Assembly (NCBI RefSeq): GCF_016724845.1
Contig: NZ_CP068082.1
Span: 1,116,001-1,180,000 of the forward strand
From: Sphingobacterium spiritivorum
GTDB taxonomy: Bacteria; Bacteroidota; Bacteroidia; Sphingobacteriales; Sphingobacteriaceae
DNA length: 64,000 bases
Direction: 5' to 3'
The translations under genes were made by a program, and so were the position numbers. The notes under the pieces were generated by a model that saw nothing but the letters and a program-made list of their open reading frames with translations, made no database searches and was not told where the DNA came from. How positions within the stretch are numbered: the stretch's first letter is position 1; the number at the start of each line of letters is the position of its first letter. Below, piece by piece: positions 45,874-55,812 of this stretch.

Positions 45874-48504
45874 TTGAAGGCGTTAACGGACTTTTTAACA
45901 TATTTATTACTTCTCGTAATGTGTATTTCTTTAGCTTATGCTCAGGAAACTACCCCTTCAAAAGCGTCGAAGTCTACGATCCGCGATACTACAAAAAATA
46001 TTACGGATACAACAAAAGTGGTAACACAGGACAGTATACGCGATTCTGTAGTTGTCAAAAATGAAAGTGGCCTGCAGTCTACAGTCAGCATCGTAGCAGT
46101 AGACAGCCAGTATACACAAGTTGATAAAAATATAACCTATCTGTACAAAGGTGCAAAGGTCAAATATCAGGATTTTGAATTATCTGCCGATTTCATCCGT
46201 CTGGATCGTAATACGAATGAACTATTTGCCAGCGGGGTCATCGACCATAACGGCAAATACGTAGGAAGGCCCGTTGTATTATTCCCCAATGAAACACCCA
46301 AATCCGTAGACTCCCTTACGTATAATTACAAAACCCAGGAAGGTAATACCTATGGAATTATGACCGAGGTAGACGGAGGATACATACAGGCCAAAGTCGT
46401 GCGGAAAAATATGTACGACGAGATGTCCATATATAAAGGTTTGTACAGTACCTGTGATTTACCCTATCCGCATACACACTTCGGATTACAGATTTCAAAG
46501 GGGATTGTCACCAAAAATCAAATCATTGCGGGACCTACCTATCTGGTTGTAGAAAACATACCGGTCAAATTCGTTGCCATTCCTTTCGGTTTCTTTCCGA
46601 AACCTAATAAAAGATCTTCCGGATTCCTGTTCCCTTCTTTCGGAGAAGATGCAACCCGGGGATTTACGATCAGAGACATCGGCTGGTATCTGGCTTTTAA
46701 TGATTATTGGGATACCGAATTGCGGGCAACGATCTTCTCCAAAGGATCCTGGGAAGCACGCGTCAATACGCAGTATAAGGTCAACTATAAATACAACGGG
46801 GGATTTAACCTGAGCTTTGCATCGACTAAGACCGGTGTGGAAGGAACAGACGATTACGGATCGGATAAAGTATTTAATGTCACGTGGAACCATACCCAGC
46901 GTCAGGAAGCAAATCCAGGGACATCATTCAGTGCATCCGTTAATTTTGGTAGTAGTACTTACTACAAAAGAACAGGAGCTCTGGTCAACAATTTTAACGA
47001 TCTGACACGTAATAATATGTCCTCATCCATCAGTTATGGAAAAGTATTCGCTGATGGAAAAGTCAACTTCACTTCCAGTCTCAGTCACAGACAGGAAATG
47101 GCAACCGGACGTGTAGATTTAGAATTACCGACCTTCAGTCTGAACGTAGCTTCATTCAATCCGTTTGACAGCAAAGAACGTGTCGGAGAACAAAAATGGT
47201 ATCAACGTATTACCGTAGGCTATAGTTTACAGGGGCGTAACTCCATCTCTATCGGAGATTCCCTGTTATTTAAAAAAGAAGCACTCAAGCAATTCTCTAA
47301 TGGATTTCAACATTCTATTCCGATCAGTCTCTCACTGAATGCGTTCAAACATTTTCAGTTCAACACAAGTGTCAATTACACCGAACGCTGGTATTTGCAA
47401 AGTATCCGCAAGTCATTACAGAATGAGCCTCAGGGATACAAACCTGTTACTGATACCTTACAAGGATTCAAACGCGCATACGATTACTCCGTATCTACAG
47501 GTCTATCAACCAAAATATACGGTATGTATCCCAAAATCGGAAAGATACAGAACATCAGACACGTGGTTACGCCCTCTATCAATCTGAATTACAGACCCGA
47601 TTTCTCGGATCCTTCATTCGGGTTTTACAGAAATTTCATTGACGAAAACGGCAGACAATCCCGGTATTCTATTTTCGAAAAAGGGATCTACGGAACACCG
47701 GGGTCAGGAAGATCAATGGGAATCGGATTCTCCGTGGATAATAACCTGGAAGCCAAAATCCTCAGCAAAAGTGACACCTCCAATAACGGAGTCAAGAAAA
47801 TCCCGATCCTGCAAGGTCTGACCTTTAGTGGTAATTACAACTTTGTAGCAGACTCCCTCAAACTTACTCCGATTAGTTTCTCCGGTCGTACAGCTCTTTT
47901 CGGGGAAAAGATCAATATCAACTTCAACGGTTCATTAGATCCGTATTCCATTGACAAGTTCGGGACAAAGATCAACAAATATGCTATTCAGAGTGGCAAG
48001 CTTGCGCGATTGACCAGTTTTGGTTTTTCTTTTGACTACAGTTTCAATCCCAATGCCTCCAAGAGCCGCAATCAAAATATAGATTCCCTTCGTAATACGG
48101 TACAGAATATGACTCCCGAACAAGCGGAAGCCCTGGCCCGTATCAGTTCAAATCCAAATGCCTTTGTGGATTTCAACATTCCATGGAACCTGGCCGGATC
48201 CTTCAGTTTTCAATACAGCAAGCCGGGATTACAGTCTACTGTGACTGCAACTCTAAACGTACACGGGGACTTTAATCTGACTCCAAAATGGAAAGTACAG
48301 TTTAACTCCGGATATGATTTCAGGGCAAAGCAGGTATCCATGACCCAATTCAATATCTACAGAGATCTTCACTGTTGGGACATGTCCGTCGGATGGACGC
48401 CATTCGGTCAATACAAAAGTTACAACATCACAATCAGAGCCAAAGCCTCCGTATTGCAAGATCTTAAGTTATCTAAACGCAACAGCAGTTTTAGCGGATA
48501 TTAA
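45874..48504 (+). CDS. lptD: LptD-like LPS assembly outer-membrane protein
   Basis: An 876-aa OstA/LptD-family protein. A signal peptide (VMCISLAYAQ, cleavage near residue 24) precedes an N-terminal beta-jellyroll OstA domain (about 90-180: YLYKGAKVKYQDFELSADFI). The rest is a C-terminal barrel with GPTYLVVENIPVKFVAIPFG. LptD forms the final LPS transport pore with LptE. The start is TTG; the upstream frame closes at 45856 with no better codon. Size and order fit the Bacteroidota putative LptD. It is 37 bp before cinA on the same strand. Confidence 0.88.
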   Translation: MKALTDFLTYLLLLVMCISLAYAQETTPSKASKSTIRDTTKNITDTTKVVTQDSIRDSVVVKNESGLQSTVSIVAVDSQYTQVDKNITYLYKGAKVKYQDFELSADFIRLDRNTNELFASGVIDHNGKYVGRPVVLFPNETPKSVDSLTYNYKTQEGNTYGIMTEVDGGYIQAKVVRKNMYDEMSIYKGLYSTCDLPYPHTHFGLQISKGIVTKNQIIAGPTYLVVENIPVKFVAIPFGFFPKPNKRSSGFLFPSFGEDATRGFTIRDIGWYLAFNDYWDTELRATIFSKGSWEARVNTQYKVNYKYNGGFNLSFASTKTGVEGTDDYGSDKVFNVTWNHTQRQEANPGTSFSASVNFGSSTYYKRTGALVNNFNDLTRNNMSSSISYGKVFADGKVNFTSSLSHRQEMATGRVDLELPTFSLNVASFNPFDSKERVGEQKWYQRITVGYSLQGRNSISIGDSLLFKKEALKQFSNGFQHSIPISLSLNAFKHFQFNTSVNYTERWYLQSIRKSLQNEPQGYKPVTDTLQGFKRAYDYSVSTGLSTKIYGMYPKIGKIQNIRHVVTPSINLNYRPDFSDPSFGFYRNFIDENGRQSRYSIFEKGIYGTPGSGRSMGIGFSVDNNLEAKILSKSDTSNNGVKKIPILQGLTFSGNYNFVADSLKLTPISFSGRTALFGEKININFNGSLDPYSIDKFGTKINKYAIQSGKLARLTSFGFSFDYSFNPNASKSRNQNIDSLRNTVQNMTPEQAEALARISSNPNAFVDFNIPWNLAGSFSFQYSKPGLQSTVTATLNVHGDFNLTPKWKVQFNSGYDFRAKQVSMTQFNIYRDLHCWDMSVGWTPFGQYKSYNITIRAKASVLQDLKLSKRNSSFSGY

Positions 48505-48541
48505 CGATGACCGCAACTGCTGAAACTTAATATGTAAATCA

Positions 48542-49801
48542 ATGACAGCAGAAATTATAACTATCGGAGATGAAATTCTGATTGGTCAGATCATAGACAC
48601 CAATTCTGCATGGATCGCCAAGCAGCTCAAAAATATCAATATCTCCATCGGGCAGATTACATCTATTTCTGACAGCAAAGAAGCTATCCGGCAAACCTTA
48701 CAGGATGCTTCCGGAAGAGCGGATATTATTATTGTCACGGGAGGACTCGGTCCTACCAAAGATGATATCACAAAGATAACAGCAGCAGATTATTTCGGCA
48801 CACATCTTATCCGCGATGCGAAAGTACTGGCTCATGTAGAAGACTTTTTCAAGCAGAGAGGATTGGAAATGCTGGAGATCAATTTGCAGCAAGCCGATAT
48901 TTTAGCCAATTCAGAAGTACTGTTTAACGATGTGGGAACAGCTCCGGGTATGTTCGTCAGACAAGACAACAAGTACTACTTCTTTATGCCGGGGGTACCT
49001 TTTGAAATGAAGTTTTTGGTTACAAACCGGATTCTTCCGATATTATCCACACTGGATATCGGTCAGTCCATCTGGACACAGAATATTATTACTGCAGGAA
49101 TCGGTGAATCATTCCTCGCTAATAATATTGCAGATATCGAAGACGCACTGCCTGATTACATCAAACTGGCCTATCTGCCAAAGTACGGTTCTGTACGCAT
49201 GCGACTAACGGCGATTGGTCAGGATGCATCGGCACTCCGGCAAGAGACTGAACAATTCGCAAACCGTATAGTGGATAGAGTACGACCACATGTTATCTCT
49301 ACAGAAGATCTGACTATCGAAGAAGTCATCATCAAAGAATTTGCAAAACGTAGCCTTACTTTGTCTACTGCAGAAAGCTGCACCGGAGGTTTTTTAGCAG
49401 CGCAACTGACCGCTGTACCGGGGTGCAGTCAGATCTTTACAGGGGGCACTATCCCCTACTCTAATAAACTGAAAATGCAGCTTTTAGGAGTAACAGAAGC
49501 TACATTATCATCTTACGGAGCTGTCAGTGAACAAACCGTAATTGAAATGGCGAATGGCAGCAAAAAGAACTTTGGGACCGACTATGCAATTGCGACAAGC
49601 GGGATAGCCGGACCGGATGGCGGAACTCCCGAAAAACCTGTCGGAACAGTATGGATCGCTATTGCCGGAAAAGAAAAAGTGATAACAAAAAAGTGCCAGT
49701 TTACACCAAACAGACAGGTAAATATAGAATTGGCGACTGCTTATGCCTACAATATGCTATGGAATTTGTTTCATACGGAAAACAACTTCAGTGTAAAATA
49801 A
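48542..49801 (+). CDS. cinA: CinA family protein (NMN deamidase / ADP-ribose pyrophosphatase-like)
   Basis: A 419-aa two-domain cytoplasmic protein. The N-terminal molybdopterin-binding-like COG1058 domain (about 1-170) has IGDEILIGQIIDTNSAWIA and VTGGLGPTKDD. The C-terminal PncC amidase domain (about 255-410) has STAESCTGGFLAAQL and ATSGIAGPDGGTPEKPVGTV. Members recycle NMN to nicotinate mononucleotide and hydrolyse ADP-ribose. It lies just after lptD and may be co-transcribed. Family is certain; the competence name is historical. Confidence 0.95.
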   Translation: MTAEIITIGDEILIGQIIDTNSAWIAKQLKNINISIGQITSISDSKEAIRQTLQDASGRADIIIVTGGLGPTKDDITKITAADYFGTHLIRDAKVLAHVEDFFKQRGLEMLEINLQQADILANSEVLFNDVGTAPGMFVRQDNKYYFFMPGVPFEMKFLVTNRILPILSTLDIGQSIWTQNIITAGIGESFLANNIADIEDALPDYIKLAYLPKYGSVRMRLTAIGQDASALRQETEQFANRIVDRVRPHVISTEDLTIEEVIIKEFAKRSLTLSTAESCTGGFLAAQLTAVPGCSQIFTGGTIPYSNKLKMQLLGVTEATLSSYGAVSEQTVIEMANGSKKNFGTDYAIATSGIAGPDGGTPEKPVGTVWIAIAGKEKVITKKCQFTPNRQVNIELATAYAYNMLWNLFHTENNFSVK

Positions 49802-49897
49802 AATATTAAAAAAACACTGTATTAAAAAATTAAATTTTGTTTGTCCAATCTATTACAATTAATAATTAACTTAGTATTTTGACAACGATAAAGACGC

Positions 49898-51280
49898 ATG
49901 GCATTATATAATTTAACACTTCCCAAGATGGGAGAAAGTGTCTCCGAAGCTACGGTAACCAAGTGGCTGAAAGAACCAGGAGACAGGATCAGTGAGGATG
50001 AAGCTGTGGTAGAAGTTGCTACTGATAAAGTAGACTCCGATGTTCCGTCCCCGGTTTCGGGTATTTTAAAAGAGAAAAAAATCAGTGACGGAGAGATCGC
50101 TCAGGTTGGTCAGATCATCGCTATCATTGAAATAGAAGGTGAAGAAGAAGAAACAACTGTTGCTTCACCTGAAGTAAATGAAGTAGAAGCCAATATGATC
50201 AATCCGACTCCTGTAAAGGATGAAGAGATTATTATACAAGAGATCCAACTCCCTGATTTGGAAATTCCGGGAGTAGACCAACTCCCAGCCTCACCCGCAG
50301 CCCACAAGGAAGCGATTCATAATAGCATAAGATTTTATTCTCCTCTGGTCCGCAATATTGCACAGGAAGAAGGTCTTTCTCAGCAGGAACTGGACTCCAT
50401 CCCCGGAACAGCCAGCGATGGCCGCGTTACCAAACAGGATGTGTTAAATTACCTGCAGCAACGCAAACAGAGCGGTCCGTCAAATGCAACCCCAGCTCAG
50501 GCCGCTACCTCAGCACCAGCTACGACTGCACTGGCTCCGTCTGCCACAAAAGCAATTGGCGTAACAGCTGCCGGCGATGAGATTATAGAGATGGATCGTA
50601 TGCGCAGGCTGATAGCTGATCATATGGTCAAAAGTGTGCAGACCTCCCCGCATGTATGTTCTTTTGTAGAGGCAGATGTGACAAATATGGTCAACTGGCG
50701 CAACAAAATTAAAGACAGTTATAAGAAACGTGAAGGTGAGAATATCACATTTACACCCTTGTTTATTGAAGCCATAAGCAAAGCTCTGAAAGACTTTCCG
50801 ATGGTCAATGTTTCTATCGACGGAACAAATATTATCAAAAGAAAGAATATCAATATCGGAATGGCAGCAGCCCTTCCTACCGGTAACCTGATTGTACCTG
50901 TGATCAAAAATGCAGATCAGCTTAGTCTGGTTGGTCTAAGCAAAAGTGTCAACGATCTGGCGGTCAGATCACGTGCAAATAAACTGAAACCGGATGACAC
51001 ACAAGGTGGTACATTTACATTTACAAATATTGGTGCATTCGGCAATATAATGGGTACTCCTATTATCAATCAGCCGCAGGCCGCTATTCTGGCTGTAGGT
51101 ACCATTACGAAAAAACCGGCTGTCATAGAGACTGAGTTTGGAGATATGATCGGTATAAGACATATCATGTATTTATCTATGTCCTATGATCATCGGATCA
51201 TAGACGGCGCTCTGGGTGGTACATTCCTGAAGCGTGTTGCAGATTATCTGGAACAATGGGATACTAACCGTGTAATCTGA
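49898..51280 (+). CDS. 2-oxoacid dehydrogenase complex dihydrolipoamide acyltransferase (E2)
   Basis: A 460-aa E2 component. The N-terminal lipoyl domain has lipoylated Lys in VEVATDKVDSDVPSPVSG (about residues 38-55). After an acidic linker comes a peripheral-subunit-binding domain (RFYSPLVRNIAQEEGL to GRVTKQDVLNYL, about 143-187), then an Ala/Thr/Pro linker. The CAT domain (about 225-460) ends with the catalytic MSYDHRIIDGALGG. The lipoyl flank resembles branched-chain 2-oxoacid dehydrogenase E2, but pyruvate or 2-oxoglutarate specificity is not excluded. E1 and E3 genes are not adjacent. Confidence 0.9.
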   Translation: MALYNLTLPKMGESVSEATVTKWLKEPGDRISEDEAVVEVATDKVDSDVPSPVSGILKEKKISDGEIAQVGQIIAIIEIEGEEEETTVASPEVNEVEANMINPTPVKDEEIIIQEIQLPDLEIPGVDQLPASPAAHKEAIHNSIRFYSPLVRNIAQEEGLSQQELDSIPGTASDGRVTKQDVLNYLQQRKQSGPSNATPAQAATSAPATTALAPSATKAIGVTAAGDEIIEMDRMRRLIADHMVKSVQTSPHVCSFVEADVTNMVNWRNKIKDSYKKREGENITFTPLFIEAISKALKDFPMVNVSIDGTNIIKRKNINIGMAAALPTGNLIVPVIKNADQLSLVGLSKSVNDLAVRSRANKLKPDDTQGGTFTFTNIGAFGNIMGTPIINQPQAAILAVGTITKKPAVIETEFGDMIGIRHIMYLSMSYDHRIIDGALGGTFLKRVADYLEQWDTNRVI

Positions 51281-51302
51281 TCCGCGGTATATAAGTAAAA
51301 CT

Positions 51303-51341
51303 AAAAAGGCTTCTTTTCTATGCGAAAAGAAGCCTTTTTAG
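51303..51341. terminator. Bidirectional terminator between E2 and MATE genes
   Basis: AAAAAGGCTTCTTTTC and GAAAAGAAGCCTTTTT form a 16-bp stem with a 5-nt loop between two convergent gene ends. Confidence 0.88.
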
Positions 51342-51363
51342 TTATCCGGTCAGAGTATAAATC

Positions 51364-52731
51364 TTACCGGATAGTATACGTTGCCATATGTCTGCCTATT
51401 ACAGCTCTGTAACGTGCATATAGGAGTAATGAGGATGTCAGTAAGCCTAATGTCAATCCATACCAAACACCTTTTACTCCCCAATCCAATACCACTCCTA
51501 ATACATATCCAACAGGTAATCCGACAACCCAATACGCGATAAACGTAATAAAGGTCGGAACATTCACGTCACCCATACCTCTCAGAACACCCAAACCTAC
51601 TACTTGTGTACCGTCAAACAGCTGAAATAATCCGGCAATGATAAGTAACTGAGAAGCAATAGCCACCACAGTTATGTCATCAGTAATAAGGTATGGAAGA
51701 TACTTATTGAAAACAGCAAATATAATCGCAGCTACAGACATAAAGATCAATACCAGATGATAGGATGATACGGCAAAACGTTGTAATCTGAAATAATTCT
51801 TATTTCCAAAGCTATTACCCGTCTTGATAGTGGCCGCAGATGCTATACCGCTGGCCATCATATACGTCATAGCAGCCAGAGTAATAGCCACCTGATGTGA
51901 AGCCTGCGCATCTGCACTTATCTTCCCGGCGATCAGCGCAGCACCGGCAAAGGCTCCGATTTCAAAGACGTATTGCATCGCTACAGGAGCTCCGATCTTA
52001 AGAATGTTCCAAAGCTTACTTTTATCCAGATAAGTAAGCCTGAAATGCCTGATATACGATCTGAAAATAGAAGATTTCAATACATACAGAGCCATTACAA
52101 TCATCATGAGGATACGGTCTATTAATGTAGCAATACCCACTCCTTTGATGCCCATAGGTTTGAAACCAAACATTCCCTTCACCAGAATAATAGCCAGAAG
52201 GATATTAAATACATTTCCCCAGATGGTAATATTCATAGCTTGCTTGGTAAATCCCAGTCCTTCTGCAAATTGTTTAAAGGTATTGAAGATCATCAGCGGG
52301 AAGATAGACAAACTCAATAAAAACAAGTAAGGCTTTGCTTCTTTTACCACACGCGGATCCTGATCCAGATGCTCTACAGCATACATAGATCCGAAATAAA
52401 CAAAGCAGAACAATAATGCTCCTGAAAGTGCATTCAGCCAAAAACTGTTAGACAATAGTCTTGCACATTCCTCCTTGTTGGAGCGTCCGTTTTCCTGCGC
52501 AATCAAAGGAGTCAATCCATATGCTATTCCCAGACCGATGACCAGTACAACCATAAATACGCTGTGTACAAGGGAAACAGCAGCCAACGGTATTTTACCT
52601 GCAAAATGCCCGACAATAACAGTATCTGCCGTCTGTACCAGGGTATGTCCCAATTGGGAAACAACGACCGGACCGGCTAATAAAAATGTACTCAAATAGT
52701 ACGGCTTATACGATTTTATCCTACCCAACAT
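51364..52731 (-). CDS. MATE-family multidrug/metabolite efflux transporter
   Basis: A polytopic inner-membrane antiporter with about twelve helices in two six-helix halves. Landmarks are LAGPVVVSQLGHTLVQTADTVIVG (about residues 18-41), given by limits, and PVAMQYVFEIGAFAGAALIAG in the second half. The ATG at 52731 (MLGRIKSYKPYYL) gives 455 aa and is preferred; a GTG at 52749 would add six residues. Members export cationic drugs or metabolites using Na+ or H+ gradients; the substrate is unknown. It faces the E2 gene across a shared terminator. Confidence 0.92.
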   Translation of the reverse strand: MLGRIKSYKPYYLSTFLLAGPVVVSQLGHTLVQTADTVIVGHFAGKIPLAAVSLVHSVFMVVLVIGLGIAYGLTPLIAQENGRSNKEECARLLSNSFWLNALSGALLFCFVYFGSMYAVEHLDQDPRVVKEAKPYLFLLSLSIFPLMIFNTFKQFAEGLGFTKQAMNITIWGNVFNILLAIILVKGMFGFKPMGIKGVGIATLIDRILMMIVMALYVLKSSIFRSYIRHFRLTYLDKSKLWNILKIGAPVAMQYVFEIGAFAGAALIAGKISADAQASHQVAITLAAMTYMMASGIASAATIKTGNSFGNKNYFRLQRFAVSSYHLVLIFMSVAAIIFAVFNKYLPYLITDDITVVAIASQLLIIAGLFQLFDGTQVVGLGVLRGMGDVNVPTFITFIAYWVVGLPVGYVLGVVLDWGVKGVWYGLTLGLLTSSLLLYARYRAVIGRHMATYTIR

Positions 52732-52852
52732 GTCTAAAAATTTTAGCACAAAAATAGAAAAAGTTTAGATGGTAATGCGTCTTTAATTCGTCATATACTT
52801 TCTTTACCGGCACCCGTTTTTATAAAAATCACATAATAATTACAAAATCTTG

Positions 52853-52884
52853 TTGGCGATTACTATAATTTACGCTTACCTTAG
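52853..52884 (+). promoter_or_regulatory. tatA promoter candidate
   Basis: TTG at 52853-52855 and TACCTTAG at 52877-52884 (one mismatch to TAnnTTTG) with a 21-bp spacer, 38 bp before the ATG. Confidence 0.4.
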
Positions 52885-52922
52885 TTCTACATAATATTAT
52901 AACAAACAAAAAATCGTCAAAT

Positions 52923-53426
52923 ATGACACTAGCATTTTTAAACATTGGCACCCAGGAAATGATTCTTATCGTAATCGTTTTATTGTTGCTTTTTGGTGGT
53001 AAAAAACTTCCTGAATTAGCTCGTGGGTTAGGAAAAGGGATTCGTGAATTTAAAGATGCATCCGAAGGCATCAAACGTGAAATATCGGATCAGATCAATA
53101 ATTTTGATAAGGATGTAGAAGAGAAGAAAATTGCTGAAACTCCTGCAGAACCTGTTACACAACAAACCGAAACAGTGCAAACAGCTTCCACAGATTCTCC
53201 TGATCAGGAAAAAAAACTTCCTCAGTTTTCAGCTCCGGAAGGCACCTATCAGCATGAGCCGGGTCGTCAGCCTGACTATGATCCGAATGCAAACCATTAC
53301 AACTACGGTTACAATGATCACTTTGCAAGTAATCAACAGGCAGAAGTTCCTTCTGAAGAGCAGCCACATGCGGCCGCTTCTCCACAACCGTCTTCAGAAA
53401 ATAAACCGGAACAGAAAGAAGCTTAA
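52923..53426 (+). CDS. tatA: Sec-independent protein translocase subunit TatA/TatE
   Basis: A 167-aa protein. A short periplasmic N-terminus and transmembrane helix (about residues 13-24) precede the FGGKKLPELARGLGKGIREF motif (24-43) and amphipathic helix, all typical of TatA. The C-terminal roughly 100 residues are acidic, Pro/Gln/Asn-rich and probably disordered, making it about twice the usual length. TatA oligomers form the export path for folded proteins with TatC, which is not seen here. Followed by its own hairpin terminator. Confidence 0.93.
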   Translation: MTLAFLNIGTQEMILIVIVLLLLFGGKKLPELARGLGKGIREFKDASEGIKREISDQINNFDKDVEEKKIAETPAEPVTQQTETVQTASTDSPDQEKKLPQFSAPEGTYQHEPGRQPDYDPNANHYNYGYNDHFASNQQAEVPSEEQPHAAASPQPSSENKPEQKEA

Positions 53427-53460
53427 TTTTATTCTTCTTATTTTTACAGCACAATATTAG

Positions 53461-53496
53461 AAAGCTGTTGGTTAATTCCAACAGCTTTTGATTTTC
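53461..53496 (+). terminator. tatA terminator
   Basis: AAAGCTGTTGG and CCAACAGCTTTT arms around a 6-nt loop, followed by a T-rich stretch, 34 bp after tatA and 20 bp before tex. Confidence 0.8.
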
Positions 53497-53516
53497 ATAT
53501 ACTACAATATTCATTT

Positions 53517-55754
53517 ATGTCACACCAAATGGTTATTTCTAACGAACTGTCTATTAGTGACAGACAGGTTCGTACTACTATTGAATTATTAGATGAGGGT
53601 GCTACAGTACCGTTTATTGCCCGCTACCGTAAAGAGATGACCGGAAGTCTCGATGAAGTGCAGATCACAACCATCCGTGACAGGATCCAGCAATTAAGAG
53701 AACTGGAAAAACGTAAGGAAGCGGTTCTTAAATCTATAACCGAACAGGGAAAATTAACTCCGGAACTGGAACAACAAATATTAGCAGCAGAGACGATGGC
53801 AAATCTGGAAGACATTTACCTTCCATACAAACCAAAACGTAAGACCCGCGCAAGTATAGCTCGTGAAAAAGGTCTTCAGCCTCTTGCTGATCAGATTCTG
53901 TTGCAGGACGGCAAAGATTTCGAAACACTGGCAGTTTCCCTTATTGATGAAGAAAAAGGTGTGCAGAGTGTAGAAGATGCGCTGGCAGGTGCACGGGATA
54001 TTATTGCGGAAACCATCGCTGAAGACGCTAATGTACGTGCCCGCTCACGAAAAATATTTTTAGAAAAGGGACAGTTTGTATCCAAAGTCGTTCCGGGGAA
54101 AGAAGAGGCTGCTCAAAAATATAAAGATTATTTCGAATGGTCAGAGTCTCTGAAAGATGCTCCTTCTCACCGTGTACTGGCCATGAGACGCGGAGAGAAA
54201 GAAGAACTGTTGTATCTGGATATTGAAGTGGCCGAAGAAGAAGTCGTACCGGCTATCGATACACTTTATATTAAAGCAGCCAATCCTGCCGCTACGCAGG
54301 TACGTATGGCTTTATTAGACAGTTACAAGCGACTGTTAAAACCTTCCATGGAAACTGAAGTACGTGTACTGACCAGACAGAGAGCGGATGAGGAGGCTAT
54401 TAAAGTATTTGCAGATAATGTACGTCAGCTTTTATTAGCAGCGCCACTAGGGCAAAAACGCCTGTTGGCTATTGACCCTGGATTCCGTACAGGTTGTAAA
54501 ACAGTTGTATTGGATGAGCAAGGTACTTTGCTGGAAAATACAGCTATATTTCCGCATACAGGAGCAGGTGCTGCAGCAGAAGCAGCAAAAACAGTCGGGC
54601 ATCTGGTCAAAAAATATGATATTCAGGCTATCGCTATAGGAAACGGAACTGCAGGTCGTGAGACAGAAGAATTTGTACGTAAGCTCAACATTCAGGACAT
54701 CACGCTGGTTATGGTGAATGAAAGTGGAGCTTCTATTTATTCAGCATCTGAAACTGCCCGCGAAGAGTTCCCTGACCATGATGTCACAGTGCGTGGAGCA
54801 GTATCCATTGGTCGGCGTCTGATGGATCCTCTGGCAGAATTAGTCAAAATCGATCCCAAATCCATTGGTGTAGGACAATACCAGCATGATGTAGATCAGA
54901 ATAAACTGCAGACCGCATTAGACGACACCGTTATCAGTTGTGTAAATGCTGTAGGTGTGGAGCTAAACACAGCCTCTAAACAAATACTGGCTTATGTATC
55001 CGGATTAGGTCCCTCTCTTGCACAACAGATCGTCAATTACAGAGTCGCAAATGGTGCTTTTAAATCCAGAAAAGAATTGAAAAAAGTACCTCGTCTGGGA
55101 GATAAAGCATTCGAACAGGCCGCAGGATTTCTCCGGATCCGTAATGCTGAAAATCCACTGGATGCATCAGCTGTACATCCTGAGCGCTACAGCGTAGTGG
55201 AAAAGATGGCCAAAGATCTGGGTAAGAATGTATCCGATTTATTAACAAATGAGGAGTTACGTAAATCCATTCCTTTGAAAGCATATGTATCTGAAGAAGT
55301 CGGATTACCAACACTACAGGACATCTTATCAGAGTTGGCTAAACCCGGATTGGATCCGCGTGAACAGTTTGAAGCATTTTCATTTACGGATGGCATCAAC
55401 ACTATTTCTGATCTTCGTATAGGAATGAAGTTGCCGGGTATTGTAACCAATATTACCAACTTCGGGGCTTTCGTAGATATCGGCGTTCACCAGGATGGAT
55501 TAGTCCATCTGAGCCAGCTTGCAAACAGATTTGTGTCTGACCCGCATGAAGTTGTAAAAGTACAACAGCAGGTGATGGTAACGGTCACAGAGGTAGATGA
55601 AAAAAGGAACCGCATCGGCCTGTCTATGAAGACGGAAGAAAAATCTGCTCCAAGACCTAAGAAACGGGAACAAGCCGGACAACATAAACAACGCCAGCAA
55701 CCGGAAACGGATATGGCAACCAAACTTGCCGCTCTTGCAAGTAAATTCAAATAA
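53517..55754 (+). CDS. tex: Tex family S1 RNA-binding transcription accessory protein
   Basis: A 745-aa Tex protein. Domains in order are an N-terminal helical region (VPFIARYRKEMTGSLDEVQI, about residues 32-51), a YqgF/RNase H-like domain (LAIDPGFRTGCKTVVLDEQG, about 317-336), a helix-hairpin-helix domain (about 490-560) and a C-terminal S1 domain (GIVTNITNFGAFVDIGVHQD, about 640-659). A Gln/Lys/Arg-rich tail ends it. Tex binds nucleic acids and affects transcription and stress tolerance. It is a single gene closed by a strong terminator. Confidence 0.95.
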   Translation: MSHQMVISNELSISDRQVRTTIELLDEGATVPFIARYRKEMTGSLDEVQITTIRDRIQQLRELEKRKEAVLKSITEQGKLTPELEQQILAAETMANLEDIYLPYKPKRKTRASIAREKGLQPLADQILLQDGKDFETLAVSLIDEEKGVQSVEDALAGARDIIAETIAEDANVRARSRKIFLEKGQFVSKVVPGKEEAAQKYKDYFEWSESLKDAPSHRVLAMRRGEKEELLYLDIEVAEEEVVPAIDTLYIKAANPAATQVRMALLDSYKRLLKPSMETEVRVLTRQRADEEAIKVFADNVRQLLLAAPLGQKRLLAIDPGFRTGCKTVVLDEQGTLLENTAIFPHTGAGAAAEAAKTVGHLVKKYDIQAIAIGNGTAGRETEEFVRKLNIQDITLVMVNESGASIYSASETAREEFPDHDVTVRGAVSIGRRLMDPLAELVKIDPKSIGVGQYQHDVDQNKLQTALDDTVISCVNAVGVELNTASKQILAYVSGLGPSLAQQIVNYRVANGAFKSRKELKKVPRLGDKAFEQAAGFLRIRNAENPLDASAVHPERYSVVEKMAKDLGKNVSDLLTNEELRKSIPLKAYVSEEVGLPTLQDILSELAKPGLDPREQFEAFSFTDGINTISDLRIGMKLPGIVTNITNFGAFVDIGVHQDGLVHLSQLANRFVSDPHEVVKVQQQVMVTVTEVDEKRNRIGLSMKTEEKSAPRPKKREQAGQHKQRQQPETDMATKLAALASKFK

Positions 55755-55755
55755 C

Positions 55756-55800
55756 AAAAAGAAGGCACTCTGTATTTCAGAGTGCCTTCTTTTTGTTTTT
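55756..55800 (+). terminator. tex terminator
   Basis: AAAAAGAAGGCACTCT and AGAGTGCCTTCTTTTT form a long stem with a 7-nt loop and a trailing TTTTTGTTTTT, starting 2 bp after the tex stop. Confidence 0.9.
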
Positions 55801-55812
55801 GATAAACCAATT

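Noticed and set aside
51303-51341. Third copy of the structured repeat, because its loop contains CTATGCGA like copy A
   Set aside because: The stem sequence is unrelated and the GGGAGGTAC block is absent; the 8-base match is probably chance.
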